Source: Pelobates cultripes (taxonomy: Eukaryota > Chordata > Amphibia > Anura > Pelobatidae). From it: a DNA stretch of 64,000 nt. The notes beneath the pieces were generated by a model. It was not told where the DNA came from and ran no database searches. It saw only the letters and a list, made by a program, of their open reading frames with translations. The DNA lies in assembly GCA_933207985.1 (NCBI GenBank), contig OW240914.1, positions 130,405,019 through 130,469,018 of the forward strand, given 5' to 3'. A program made the position numbers and the translations under genes. Shown in pieces: positions 12,236-22,854 of this stretch (the stretch's first letter is position 1; each line of letters begins with the position of its first letter).

Positions 12236-13249
12236 ATGCCACAGATGTCTCAAGTTTTGAGGGAGTGTGCAATTGGCATGCTGACTGCAGGAATGTCCAC
12301 CAGAGCGGTTGCCCGTGAATTGGATGTTAATTTTTCTACCATAAGCCATCTCCAAAGGCGTTTCAGAGAATTTGCCAATACATCCAACCAGCCTCACAAC
12401 CGTAGACCACGTGTAACCACACCAGCCCAGGACCTCAACATCCAGCATCTTCACCTCCAAGATCGTCTGAGACCAGCCACCAGACAGCTGCTGCAACAAT
12501 CGGTTTGTCTAACCAAAGAATTTCTGCACAAACTATCAAAAACCATCTCAGGAAGGCTCTTCTGCATGCTAGTCATCCTCATCGGGGTCTCGACCGGACT
12601 TCAGTTCGTCGTCGTAACCAACTTCATTGAGCAAATGCTCACATTCAATGGTGTCTGGCACTTTAGAGAGGTGTTCTCTTCACGGATGGATCCTGGTTTT
12701 CACTGTACAGGGCAGATGGCAGACAGTGTGTATGGCGTCATGTGGGTAAGCGGTTTACTGATGTCAACGTTGTGGATCGAGTGCCCCATGGTGGAGGTGG
12801 GGTTATGGTATGGACAGGCGTATGTTATGGACAACGAACACAGGTGCATTTTATTGATGGCATTTTTAATGCACAGAGATATCGTGATGAGATCCTGAGG
12901 CCCATTGTTGTGCCATTTATCCACGACCATCACCTCATGTTGCAGCATGATAATGCACGGCCCCATGTTGCAAGGATCTGTACACAATTCCTGGAAGCTG
13001 AAAACATCCCAGTTCTTGCATGGCCAGCATACTCACTTGATATATCACCCATTGAGTATGTTTGGGATGCTCTGGATCGGCACATACAACATCGTGTTCC
13101 AGGTCCTGCCAATATCCAACAACTTTGCACAGCCATTGAAGAGGAGTGGACCAACATTCCACAGGCCACAATCTGATCAACTGATCAACTCTATGCAAAG
13201 GAGATGTGTTGCACTGCGTGAGGCAAATGGTGGTCACACCAGATACTGA
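12236..13249 (+). pseudogene. Tc1-family transposase pseudogene, DD34E
   Basis: In its intact state this would be a DDE transposase that binds the element's inverted repeats and moves it by cut and paste into TA sites. The frame at 12236 gives the paired-like helix-turn-helix start (MLTAGMSTRAVARELDV, then FSTISHLQRRF, then a basic linker PHNRRPR). The frame then changes. The catalytic region continues with TDGSWFSLY (first Asp codon 12685-12687), GGGGVMVW, HDNARPH (second Asp at 12949-12951) and SPIEYVWD (Glu at 13054-13056). Thirty-four residues separate the second Asp from the Glu, giving DD34E. A second frame change near 13170, at a short TGATCAAC duplication, precedes the C-terminal NSMQRRCVALREANGGHTRY. 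At least two frameshifts make it inactive. Confidence 0.9.
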
Positions 13250-13560
13250 CTGGTTTTCGGACCCCCCGGACTCCTCCTAATATAGTAAAACTGCACATTT
13301 TATTTTGTCTTTAATGTTTTATATACAAAAATACCAATAAAGAGAATTAAAAAAAACTGCTGTCCAATCAGCATCTTGATAGGCCACACCTGTGAGGTGA
13401 ATGGATTATCTCAGCAAAGGAGAAGTGCTCACTAACACAGATTTAGGCAGATTTGTGAACAATATTTGAGAGAAATAGGCCTTTTGTGTACATAAAAAAA
13501 GACTTAAATCTTTTAGTTCAGCTCATGAAAAATAGAGGCAAAAACAAAAGTGTTGTGTTT

Positions 13561-13964
13561 ATAGAAACATTTAAATATATAAAGGGAATCAACACAGTAA
13601 AGGAGGAGACTATATTTAAAAGAAGAAAAACTACCACAACAAGAGGACATAGTCTTAAATTAGAGGGACAAAGGTTTAAAAATAATATCAGGAAGTATTA
13701 CTTTACTGAGAGGGTAGTGGATGCATGGAATAGCCTTCCAGCTGAAGTGGTAGAGGTTAACACAGTAAAGGAGTTTAAGCATGCATGGGATAGGCATAAG
13801 GCTATCCTAACTATAAGATAAGGCTAGGGACTAATGAAAGTATTTAGAAAATTGGGCAGACTAGATGGGCCGAATGGTTCTTATCTGCCGTCACATTCTA
13901 TGTTTCTATGTTTCTATGTTTCTATGTTTCTATGTTTCTATGTTTCTATGTTTCTATGTTTATC
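13561..13964 (+). mobile_element. CR1-clade LINE 3' fragment inserted in Tc1 inverted repeat
   Basis: It encodes the C-terminal end of CR1 reverse transcriptase (ETFKYIKGINTVKEE, TTTRGHSLKLEGQRF, VVDAWNSLPAEVVEV) to a stop near 13821. The conserved 3' tail follows, ending TTCTATG plus at least eight TTTCTATG units. It is strongly 5'-truncated, as is usual for CR1. The word TGTTTAT occurs on both sides (about 13554 and 13957) and may be a short target duplication, but the right copy overlaps the tail repeat. The open frame beginning at 13486 joins Tc1 repeat sequence to CR1 and is chimeric. Confidence 0.9.
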
Positions 13965-13977
13965 ATTTTGTTCAGTG

Positions 13978-14583
13978 TAATTACCAAGGAACCCACTTCC
14001 CAGTTCCTATAGTCACATAATTACCAAGGAATCCCCTTCTCAGTGCTGTCTCTAGATAGGTCCTGTTGACCCATGTGGCATTTAGTTGAGGTCGGCTTTT
14101 TGCCACCCTACCTAAAGTAATTTCTCTACCAGTGTATGGTTTTCTGTGCTGGCATGAGCAGTGTGCATCCTCCAGTTTGTATCATAAATACCACCCTCAG
14201 CATCAATGCTGAGTTGTGTGCACCATAGCTGGAAGGGTAATCTGAGGGATTTAGAGCAGGAAAGTGTGTTTTGGAAATAATTTGGCTGGGGAGAAATCTG
14301 TGATGATTCTGGTGAGATGAATATGCAGCATTGAGGGAGAAAGAGGGGAGGGGAAAGAGCAGCTTTGGAAGAATGTTGAAACTGGGTAGGAATGGAGGTA
14401 TGCAAAGGGAGTGGGGGGTGATATTGGAAGAGAGAGGCTAGTAGAATATGTGATGGGGCAGGAGAGGAAATACGATATGATATTGTCTGGTATTACCATA
14501 ATGTTGATGTGGGAAAGGCAATTATTGGTCTGGCCTTAAAAGGTATGGGTTTTGGGGATAGCAATAGAATACAATATTTAGTT
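13978..14583. other. No gene seen
   Basis: Unassigned purine-rich sequence (GAGGGAG/GGGGAAAG runs at about 14330-14470) between two transposons. Confidence 0.3.
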
Positions 14584-14924
14584 ACTATAGTCAGGGCCAG
14601 ATTCAGATCCCAGTTGGCCTGGTGCTAACAATTATGATGGGCCTAATTACAAAATCTTATTGACCAAAAACACTAAAACAGTCATACCTACCAAGCGTCA
14701 TGTATCTTATAGAGATGGTGCTGGCGGGAAACTCATAGAATGCAGCTATGAGAAAACACATACCCTATGCTAATCTCACGCTTTCATCTTTCAAGTAAAC
14801 CCATACCCCCTAACAGCAATGTCCAGTAAAGCAGGAAGTATATGGATGGGGTCAAAGGGTGGGCCACTGATGCAAATCACATAACAAGAACTGTTGAAAG
14901 GGGTGAACATACCCAAAAAGGGGG

Positions 14925-16350
14925 CATGTCTGTGTCCCCATGTCTCCCAGTCACTTAGTGTCTGTGTCCCCATGTCTCCCAGTGTCCCAATTTTACTAGG
15001 GCACTGGGGGACATTGTGAGACATTGGGACACTTGGAGACATAGGGACACTGAAATACTAGGGAACACTGGGAGACCTTGGGATACTGAGACACTTTGGG
15101 ACACTGGGAGACATAGGGACATGTGGACACTGGGTGACTTTGAGACACAAGGGGACACTGGGAGACATGGGGTACTGAGACAACACTGTGATACAAAGAG
15201 GACACTGTGACATATAGGGGACACTGGAGACTTGATAAAGACCTGGGTACAGGTCAAAACGTTGCGGTGTCCAATAAGCCTGCTTAAATCTATCACAGTG
15301 AGTGCCTGAGATTTTTTTCTTTTATACTAGGAGACACTGAGACACTTGGGGGCACTGTGAGACATGGGGACACTAGGAGAATAGGGGAAACTAGGAGAAT
15401 AGGGGACACTAGGAGACTAAGGGACACTGAGACACTAAGGACACTGAGAGACACCAGGGACACTGAGAGACACCAGGGACACTGAGAGACTATGATACAT
15501 AGGGGACACTGTGATACATAGGGGACACTGAAGACTTGATAAAGACCTGGGTAAAGGTCAAAACATTGCGGTGTCCAATAAACCTGATTAACTATATCAC
15601 AGTGAGTGCACTGGGAGACATGGGGACACTGAGATACTAGGGACACTGGCTGGGAGACATGGGGAGACTGGGAGTGCCCCATGTCTCCCAGGTCTCAAAG
15701 TACCCAATGTCCCCATGTCTCTCAGCGCCCCCTAGTGTCTTAGTGTCCCCATGTTGCCCAGTGTCCCCTAGTGTTTGTATCCTCATGTCTCCCAGTGTCC
15801 TTTAGAGTCTGTGTCCCCATGTCTCCCAGTGTCCCCATGTCAGTAGGAAACTAGGGGACACTTAGAGAGATTGGGACACTGTGGGGCATGGGGACAATGG
15901 GAGAAACATGGGGACACTGAAAGACTAGGGGACACCGACACTAGGGACACTGAGAGACACCAGGGACACTGAGAGACATGGGGACACAGATACACCAGGG
16001 ACACATGGGGACACTGAGACACTGGATGGGAGACATAGGGACACTGAGAGACTAGGGGCCACTGTGTACTTAGTGTCTCAGGGTCCCTATGTCTCCCAGT
16101 ATCCCAATGTCTCAGTCTCACCAAGTCTGACAGTTTCCCCTAGTGTCTCAGTGTCTCCAGGTCTCCAAGTGCCCCTAGTGTCTCAGTGCCACCAAGTGTC
16201 CCTATGTCTCCCAGTGTCCCCAAGTCTCTCACTGTCCCCATCTCTCACAGTTTCCTCTAGTGTCTGTGTCCCCAGGTGTCCCAGTGCCCCCTAGTGTCTC
16301 AGTGTTCCCAAGTGTCCCTATGTGTCTGTGTCCCTATGTCTCCCTGCAGC
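14925..16350. repeat. Orientation-switching GGGACACTGAGAGACAT minisatellite
   Basis: Units of about 15-17 bp occur in both orientations in alternating blocks. C-rich (TGTCTCCCAGTGTCCCC) at about 14925-14995, G-rich at about 15000-15670, C-rich at about 15676-15840, G-rich at about 15845-16075 and C-rich at about 16076-16350. The frames open through it encode only Ser/Val/Pro repeats. Confidence 0.9.
15229..15609 (+). repeat. Two copies of a 75-bp non-minisatellite module
   Basis: A block beginning ACTTGATAAAGACCTGGGTA and continuing through TTGCGGTGTCCAATAA to ATATCACAGTGAGTG occurs at about 15229-15304 and again at about 15533-15609, nearly identical. It resembles the 3'-terminal part of a retroelement and has been duplicated together with surrounding minisatellite units. 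Confidence 0.8.
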
Positions 16351-16699
16351 CTTTCCCCCATCCCTCACTTACTTGAGCTGTTGGCTGTCTCTACAGGCTG
16401 GGAGCTACTGTATGGACTCTCTGGGCAGAGTTGCTCCACCGCGGATCAGTGAGTAGAAAGAGGCAGGGAAGGAGATGCTGTAACTTCCTATCCCTGCCTC
16501 TCTCCACACACACAGCGCCGGTGCTAGTATTGCATCTAATCTCAGTTTATATTGAGACTGACATTTGTGTTGCTGGTATTACTGCAATACCGGCACCGGT
16601 TAGGCAGCCTCAAATACCTGATAAATACTTCTGAGAAATACCTGGCAACTCTAAGAAATACCTGAGACATACCTGGCAACCCTAAGAGTAGTGTGTAAA

Positions 16700-16710
16700 A
16701 AAGAAATATA

Positions 16711-16744
<34 letters not shown>

Positions 16745-16746
16745 TA
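16700..16746. repeat. (AT)n / poly(T) simple repeat
   Basis: About 20 alternating A and T bases are followed by about 20 T near the right end of the hAT element. Confidence 0.95.
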
Positions 16747-17209
16747 AATCAATGGGCCTATTCCATGGGCTTGGGCCTGGAGCTGCAGCTCCATCACCCC
16801 ATATGTTAATCCGGGCCTGACTATAGTAACAGCTTAATCAATAGCCAGATTGCTGTTCCATATATCTCAGTTTTATACAGGATGCAGTTTGCATGTATTG
16901 TGTAATGAGAGACAGGTGACAGGTTATCAAAGTGAGCACTCTGGCTATTATTAAGATGTTGGGTGGAGTAGAAGGAAACGTATGACTCTTTCTGTGACAC
17001 ATTGTTCTTATCATATCTTCCTTCTTTCACACCTGTCCATGTCACAGACGGATGTTTTAAATAGATGAAGTGATCTCCATAATGGAACCATTTCAGCACG
17101 ATGAGAAAAGCAATTGTTTATTAACTCAGCTAACATTTGCCTGCTATTGACCATGACACACATGGCAGACTTTAAATTGAGCTTTAACTCGGACCTTTCT
17201 GTGCAGGAC

Positions 17210-17245
17210 ATATTTATAAAGCGCCAGCAAATTCCATAGCGCTGT
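17210..17245 (-). mobile_element. L2 3' tail scrap, reverse orientation
   Basis: ATTTATAAAGCGCCAGCAAA and GCGCTGTACAAT are the reverse complement of the L2 tail seen at 5020-5050. The scrap sits just before the plus-strand L2 copy. Confidence 0.6.
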
Positions 17246-20190
17246 ACAATGGGATTCTGTAGTGCTGTACAATGGGGCATATAGGTGATATACTGCCCTC
17301 TGGAATGCACTCTCTGTTTGCAATATTACAAAATCCACTGCTGTCCACGACCTCTTCATCTCTCGTTCCATAAATTTACTAGCCTTAACAGAAACATGTC
17401 TCTCCCCCTGTGACACTGCTACCTCCACATCTTTGTCCTTTGGTGGTCTTCAACTTACCCACAACCCTAGAAACTCTTAATGTAAACGTGGTGTTGTAGG
17501 GTTTCTTCTCTCACCTCACTGCTCCTTCAAATCTCTACCCACCCAGCCTTCCCTCTCTTTCTCATCATATGAAATTCATTCGATTCGCCTTTTCAAACCC
17601 TTCTCTGCTAACATTGCCATTAATTATCATCCCCCTTGTTCCCCTCTCCTCTTCCTTGACCACTTTGCTGCCTGGATACCCTACATCGTCTCTTCTAATA
17701 TTCCATCCCTAATTCTCGGGGACTTTAATATTCCCATTAACTCACCTTTGACTTCAGCAGCCTCTAAATTACTTTCAATTACTTCCTCCCTAGGGCTATC
17801 ACAGTGGGCTAATTCTCCCACCCATGTAGCTGGCAATACCCTAGTCCTCATCTTCTCTTATGCATGTACAGTATCTATTATCTGCAACACTCCATTTCCT
17901 CTCTCTGATCACCAACTCTTATAGTTTGCTCTCAAGTACCCCCTCATCCAACAACCTTAACCTAACTCCCCTCAACTCAGGAGGAACTTTAATTCTATTG
18001 ACCTCCAGTAGCTGTCAGCTGATATTGATTCACAACTGCTATCCATTACTTCCCTCTCCTGTCCCTCACTGGCCATCTCCATATATAACACTACCCTCAC
18101 CTCTGCCTTGAACACTGCAGCCCCACTCCAAACATGCACCTTGACCGCGCGCCCCCAACCATACTAAATCAACACGCTACCTGCAAAGATGCTCTCATTG
18201 TGCTGAACGCTCCTGGAGGAAGTCTCGCACCCAAGCAGACTTTTTCCATTATAGGTTCATATTGTGTTCATACAGCGCAGCCATTGCCCTCGCCAAACAG
18301 TCATACTTTTCCTCTCTCATTAGTTCATGCTCCCGCAATCCCAGGTATCTCTTTGACACCTTTAACTCTTTTCTTTGCCCTGCTGTGGCCACCCCCTAAA
18401 CTAACCTTACAGCCGATAGCTTTGCATGCTACTTTACCGACAAGATTGAACAGCTAAGGAAAGAATTCTCCCCACCTTGCCATTCTCTTTCTCAACCACA
18501 CGTAGATCATGCCTTTCCTACCCTTCAGACTTTCTCCCCGGCAACTGAACAAGAGATGGCTGCGTTTCTCCTTTCCTCTCCCCCCAACACTTTCCCGCTC
18601 GATCCTGCCCCATCTCACCTTATCAGATCTCTCTTCCCTTGTCTTGTGCCTTCGTTAACACACATCTTCAACTGCTCTCTCTCTTCTGGCATTGACCCTG
18701 CTGACCTTAAACATGCCACTGTAGTAGCTATCCTGAAATAAACATCTCTTGGCCCATCCTCCCCCTCTAGCTATCATCCCATATCCCTGCTCCCTTTTTC
18801 CTCAGAGCTTCTGGAAAGATTTGTCTTTACCCGTATGTCTCACTTCCTCAATTCCAACTCTCTCCTCTTCAATCTGGCTTCGGCCCTCTCCACTCTACTG
18901 AGACTGTGCTTATCAAAGTTACTAATGACCTAATCACAGCTGAATCCAAAGGCCACTACTCCATACTAATTCTTCTTGACCTCTCTGCTGCCTTTGACAC
19001 CGTTGATGATGCTCTCCTTCTTCAAACTCTTCAATTACTCGTTCTCTGTGACTGTCTTCTCGTGGTTTTCCTCTTATCTCTCCCAATGCTAATTTAGTGT
19101 CTCCTTTTCTAATGATACCTCCTCATCTTGTCCTATCATGGTTGGAGTCCCCCAAGGCTTTGTCCTTGGTCCCCTTCTATTTTGTCTTATTACCTCATTT
19201 GGATTCCAATGCCACCTTTACGCTGATGACACCCAGATTTATCTCTCCTCCCCGGATCGCTCCTCTGCCGTCCTGCAATGTGTCACTGCTTGCCTTCTTC
19301 TATCTCTGACTGGATGTCCTCCTGCTTTCTGAAACTCAATCTCTCTAAAACTGAGCTCCTTGTCTTTCCTCCTCCTTTTTCGCTCTCCCTTCAATTTAGT
19401 GGTATCCACATAAGTCCATCCTTGCAAGCGTGCTGTCTTGGCGTCATACTAGATTCTGGCCTCACCTATGAGCCTCACATCCAGTATATTGCCAAATCCT
19501 GTATATTCCATCTTAAAAACATAACCTGCATCTGCCCCTAGCTTACGCAAGATGCTACCAAGGAGCTTGTCCATGCTCTAGTAATTTCCCGTATGGTTTA
19601 ATGTAACACTCTCCTAATTGGTCTTCCCAAAATCCGTATTGCCCCCCTACAGTCTGTAATGAATGCTGCCGATAGACTGATTTTCCTCTCTAGTCGGTCC
19701 TCTGACACCTCACCCCTCTGTCAGTCCTTACATTAGCTTCCTGTATCCTATAGGAGTCAATTCAAAGTGCTAACCCATACCTATAAGGCAGTGCACAAAT
19801 CTAGCCCCTCTTATATCTCCTAACAGATCCATAGGTATGCCCCTTCTTGGTCTCTCTGCTCTGCCCCTGACTTTCTCCTGTCCGCTGCTTGCATCCGAAT
19901 GGCCAACTCACGCTTTCAGGACTTCTCGTGGGCGGCTCCCTTCCTATGGAATAGCCTGCCTAACGTCATCATACTCTCCCTAATCTTCAATAGTTTAAGA
20001 AGTGCCTTAAAACTCATATCTTTAGGAAAGCTTATAGCCTCCCAGACCAACCTCTACCTTACATACCTGTCTCTTGCTCTCTCCTAAAGGGCAGCACTTT
20101 ACTCTCTCCTCCAGCTCTGCTTCACTCCCACCTTATTTGATTGCTATTTCCTGTCCTAATGTGTTTTACACCCCATCTCCTATAGACTGT

Positions 20191-21150
20191 AAGAAACATA
20201 GAAACATAGAATGTGACGGCAGATAAGAACCATTCGGCCCATCTAGTCTGCCCAATTTTCTAAATACTTTCTTTAGTCCCTAGCCTTATCTTATAGTTAG
20301 GATAGCCTTATGCCTATCCCACGCATGCTTAAACTCCTTTACTGTGTTAACCTCTACCACTTCAGCTGGAAGGCTATTCCATGCATCCACTACCCTCTCA
20401 GTAAAGTAATACTTCCTGATATTATTTTTAAACCTTTGTCCCTCTAATTTAAGACTATGTCCTCTTGTTGTGGTAGTTTTTCTTCTTTTAAATATAGTCT
20501 CCTCCTTTACTGTGTTGATTCCCTTTATATATTTAAATGTTTCTATCATATCCCCCCTGTCTCGTCTTTCCTCCAAGCTATACATGTTAAGATCCTTTAA
20601 CCTTTCCTGGTAAGTTTTATCCCGCAATCCATGAACTAGTTTAGTAGCCCTTCTCTGAACCCTCTCTAAGGTATCAATATCCTTCTGAAGATACGGTCTC
20701 CAGTACTGTGTACAATACTCCAAGTGAGGTCTCACCAGTGTTCTGTACAATGGCATGAGCACTTCCCTCTTTCTACTGCTAATACCTCTGCCTATACAAC
20801 CAAGCATTCTGCTAGCATTTCCTGCTGCTCCATTACATTGTCTGCCTACCTTTAAGTCATCAGAAATAATCACCCCTAAATCCCTTTCCTCATATGTTGA
20901 GGTTAGGACTCTATCAAATATTCTGTACTCTGCCCTTGGGTTTTTACGTCCAAGATGCATTATCTTGCACTTATCCACATTAAATGTCAGTTGCCACAAT
21001 TCTGACCATTTTTCTAGTTTACCTAAATCATTTGCCATTTGGTTTATCCCTCCTGGAACATCAAACCTGTTACATATCTTAGTATCATCAGCAAAAAGAC
21101 ATACCTTACCATCAAGACCTTCTGCAATATCACTAATAAAAATATTAAAG
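20191..21150 (-). mobile_element. CR1-clade LINE fragment nested in L2
   Basis: The plus-strand left edge shows the reverse complement of the CR1 tail (two AAACATAG units, then GAATGTGACGGCAGATAAGA). The rest encodes the 3' part of reverse transcriptase on the minus strand. It is 5'-truncated within RT. Its insertion point is exact, because the flanking L2 reads continuously in the other copy. Confidence 0.95.
20286..21149 (-). pseudogene. CR1 reverse transcriptase, 5'-truncated but open frame
   Basis: The C-terminal part of a CR1-clade RT, which reverse-transcribes LINE RNA at a nicked target. Reading from the truncation point, FNIFISDIAEGL comes first, then LFADDTKICN holding the catalytic ADD at about 21084-21092. 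The thumb and C-terminal region follow: ERDLGVIISDD, LVRPHLEYCTQYWRP, LERVQRRATKLV, SLEERRDRGDMIETF, TRGHSLKL and WNSLPAEVV, to a stop at 20286-20288. No stop interrupts the roughly 287 codons, which suggests a fairly young insertion. The endonuclease and N-terminal RT are missing, so it cannot work alone. The Met at 21036-21038 is internal and is not a real start. Confidence 0.88.
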
Positions 21151-21687
21151 CTCGTTTGAGCAGGGTCCTTACAAGATTTCTTGTAATTGTCCCATTTATA
21201 GTTAAATCCTCCCTCTCATAATATTGTAAACCACTACGGAATCTGTTGGCGCTATATAAATGGCAATAATAATAATAATAACAACAACATTAGCCTTGTG
21301 TCTGGTCACAGGTCTGCCACTAGGCAGTATGGATCTATGCATGGTGAGGTGTCTACCCTATAAGAAGGGGGTGTATGGTTACAAATCTGTACTCCAAGAC
21401 TTGTGGGACCCCTGTTGACATGTCCAATAATGGTCCAGCTGGTGGAGGTCAGGAGATCTCCCGAACCAGCCCATCATCATTTCATTTGCAATTGCAAACT
21501 TTGTTGCATTTTAGGCCCTTCAATGTTGCCTCTCCCTGCTTTATGTAGAGCAGCTGAGCATGCTTGTTGTGGTGTCCTGCAATGATCAGCCTTACGCTTT
21601 ACTCTCTAATGTAGGTGTGTGCAGCACACTGCACTGGGGAATTTTTTCCCTTTGTTATTTTTGAATTTTATACAAGGTGAATATTTG

Positions 21688-21868
21688 CTAAAGGAACACT
21701 GAAAGCAGGGCCGATGTAACCACTAGGCGAATTAGACAGCAGTGTCTAGGTGGCTGGCAGGAGAGGAGTGCACTGCCTAAATGGCAGAAAATTGAGCATT
21801 GAGATTGTGACACACCAAAACTGCTTTGTTAAGCTAAAATGGTTTTGATGCCTATAGTGTCCCTTTAA
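21688..21868. mobile_element. TTAA-type MITE remnant with hAT-like end inside
   Basis: The left end CTAAAGGAACACTGAAAG has a mutated TTAA; the right end CCTATAGTGTCCCTTTAA ends at 21868. At 21706 a hAT-like start (CAGGGCCGATGTAACC) interrupts it, but no matching right end was found. Boundaries are therefore uncertain. Confidence 0.4.
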
Positions 21869-21934
21869 ATCAACTTTAAACATTGCTCATTGAGTAAGGA
21901 GATACCATTAGAAAGGAGAAATGCAGTATCAGTG

Positions 21935-22197
21935 GGGAGCTGGCTGTGCTGGCGGCTGCGGGGGGAGCTGGCTCCTCGCTGTTCTGGTGGCCGCAGTGGG
22001 AGCTGGCTGTGCTGGCTGTGCTCCCCTGCCCTCGTGAGCTACGTAATGAGACCGGTCTAATTAAGCTGCTTGCTTGGGTGGGGGAGCAGAACCAGCACAG
22101 CCTGCTCCCCCTGCGGCCACCAGAATAGCCAGGAGCCAGCTCTCCCCTGTGGCCGCCAGCACAGCCAGCTCCCCCCTGCGGCCGCCAGCACACCTGA
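21935..22197. repeat. GC-rich foldback with about 95-bp arms
   Basis: AGCTGGCTGTGCTGGCGGCT, TTCTGGTGGCCGCAG and relatives at about 21935-22030 read back in reverse complement at about 22095-22197, with a 65-bp spacer. Each arm also contains two or three internal copies of a GCTGGCGGCxGCAGGGGG-type unit, so it is both tandem and inverted. No coding role is seen. Confidence 0.8.
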
Positions 22198-22249
22198 CCC
22201 AGCTGTCTGACCTGCACAACTCCCTGGCCGGTCGCCCACAGGTAGCTAT

Positions 22250-22432
22250 ATTATGTGTGTGTCTGTGTCATGGTCTGTCTGTGTCATGGTGTGTGTGTCG
22301 GTCATGGTGTATGTGTGTCTGTCAAGGTGTGTGTGTGTATGTCATGGTATGTGTGTGTCTGTCATGGGGTGTGTGTGTGTCTGTCATGGTATATGTGTGT
22401 CTGTCATGGTGTATGTGTGTGTCCGTGTGTGT
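22250..22432 (+). repeat. TGTGTCTGTCATGG minisatellite
   Basis: About ten units of 14-22 bp with TGTGTGTCTGTCATGG as core. The downstream end at about 22505-22529 (CCCAGTCCGGCCCTG) matches the inverse of a CAGGGCCGGACTGGG hAT-type terminus, but no paired left end or TSD was found. Confidence 0.85.
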
Positions 22433-22854
22433 TTAAAAAATTGTGTTTTTACTCACCTTTTTCTTTCCCCACGCCGTGCTGCGGGGCTGGCATAGATTTT
22501 TTTCCAGGAGTGCTTTTCATCCCCAGTCCGGCCCTGGGTCAGCTTATACATAAGTGGCCACTAGAGTGACACTAAAAGTCTCCAATTATTTAAATAGGCA
22601 CAGGGATTTGAGATAGTGCGCAGGTAACTATTTTATTTGTTTTTTATTGGGGCTGATGTGTACTATAGTCTTTGCTGACGCCCAGGAGTGAGTAATGGGA
22701 GTTTGTGCGCAGGACTTATTGTAGTAGATATGGGTGCATGCCCCATTTTGTATGTGGTGAAAGTATGGATGGTCTGTGTAAGAAAAAACATGCAGGTGAT
22801 GCAGATTTTCTATCAGAAAAAAAGATAGAATTTCTCAGTGAGCAATGAGTCCTG

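Larger units (their letters stand above)
11938..13977 (+). mobile_element. Tc1-like transposon (DD34E), interrupted by CR1
   Basis: TA dinucleotides at 11936-11937 and 13978-13979 flank ends reading CACTGAACAAAATTATAAAC on the left and, as the inverse, TTTTGTTCAGTG on the right. The inverted repeats are long (about 210 bp: 11938-12150 against 13365-13560 plus the last 14 bases). A degraded transposase lies between them (12236-13249). The right repeat is broken at about 13560 by a CR1 fragment ending in (TTTCTATG)n, which leaves the last 14 bases of the transposon stranded beyond it. Confidence 0.92.
14592..16819. mobile_element. hAT-type non-autonomous element, perfect 8-bp TSD, minisatellite cargo
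   Basis: ACTATAGT stands immediately before (14584-14591) and immediately after (16820-16827) the element. The left end is CAGGGCCAGATTCAGATCC and the right end, reverse-complemented, is CAGGCCCGGATTAACATATG, an imperfect terminal inverted repeat of hAT type. No transposase was recognised. Most of the 2.2 kb is a minisatellite of GGGACACTGGGAGACAT type (about 14925-16350), followed by a short AT/T run. Confidence 0.85.
17288..21275 (+). mobile_element. L2-clade LINE copy 2, split by a CR1 insertion
   Basis: The sequence follows the copy at 2035-5067 closely. It runs from the endonuclease start (CTGCCCTCTGGAATGCACTC near 17290) through the RT core, with an intact YADD at 19219-19230 and [13 protein letters not shown] near 19330, to the C terminus and tail. 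It breaks after CTCCTATAGACTGTAAG at about 20190 and resumes with CTCGTTTGAGCAGGGTCC at about 21151, which are contiguous in copy 1. The intervening bases are a minus-strand CR1. The tail GGCGCTATATAAATGGC and AAT repeats end at about 21275. Multiple stops make it inactive. Confidence 0.9.

Noticed and set aside
21706..22529. A single hAT element from CAGGGCCGATG to CCGGCCCTG with the TGTCATGG minisatellite as cargo
   Set aside because: The two ends belong to different terminal sequences, the flanking 8-bp words do not match, and a TTAA-type right end intervenes at 21868.
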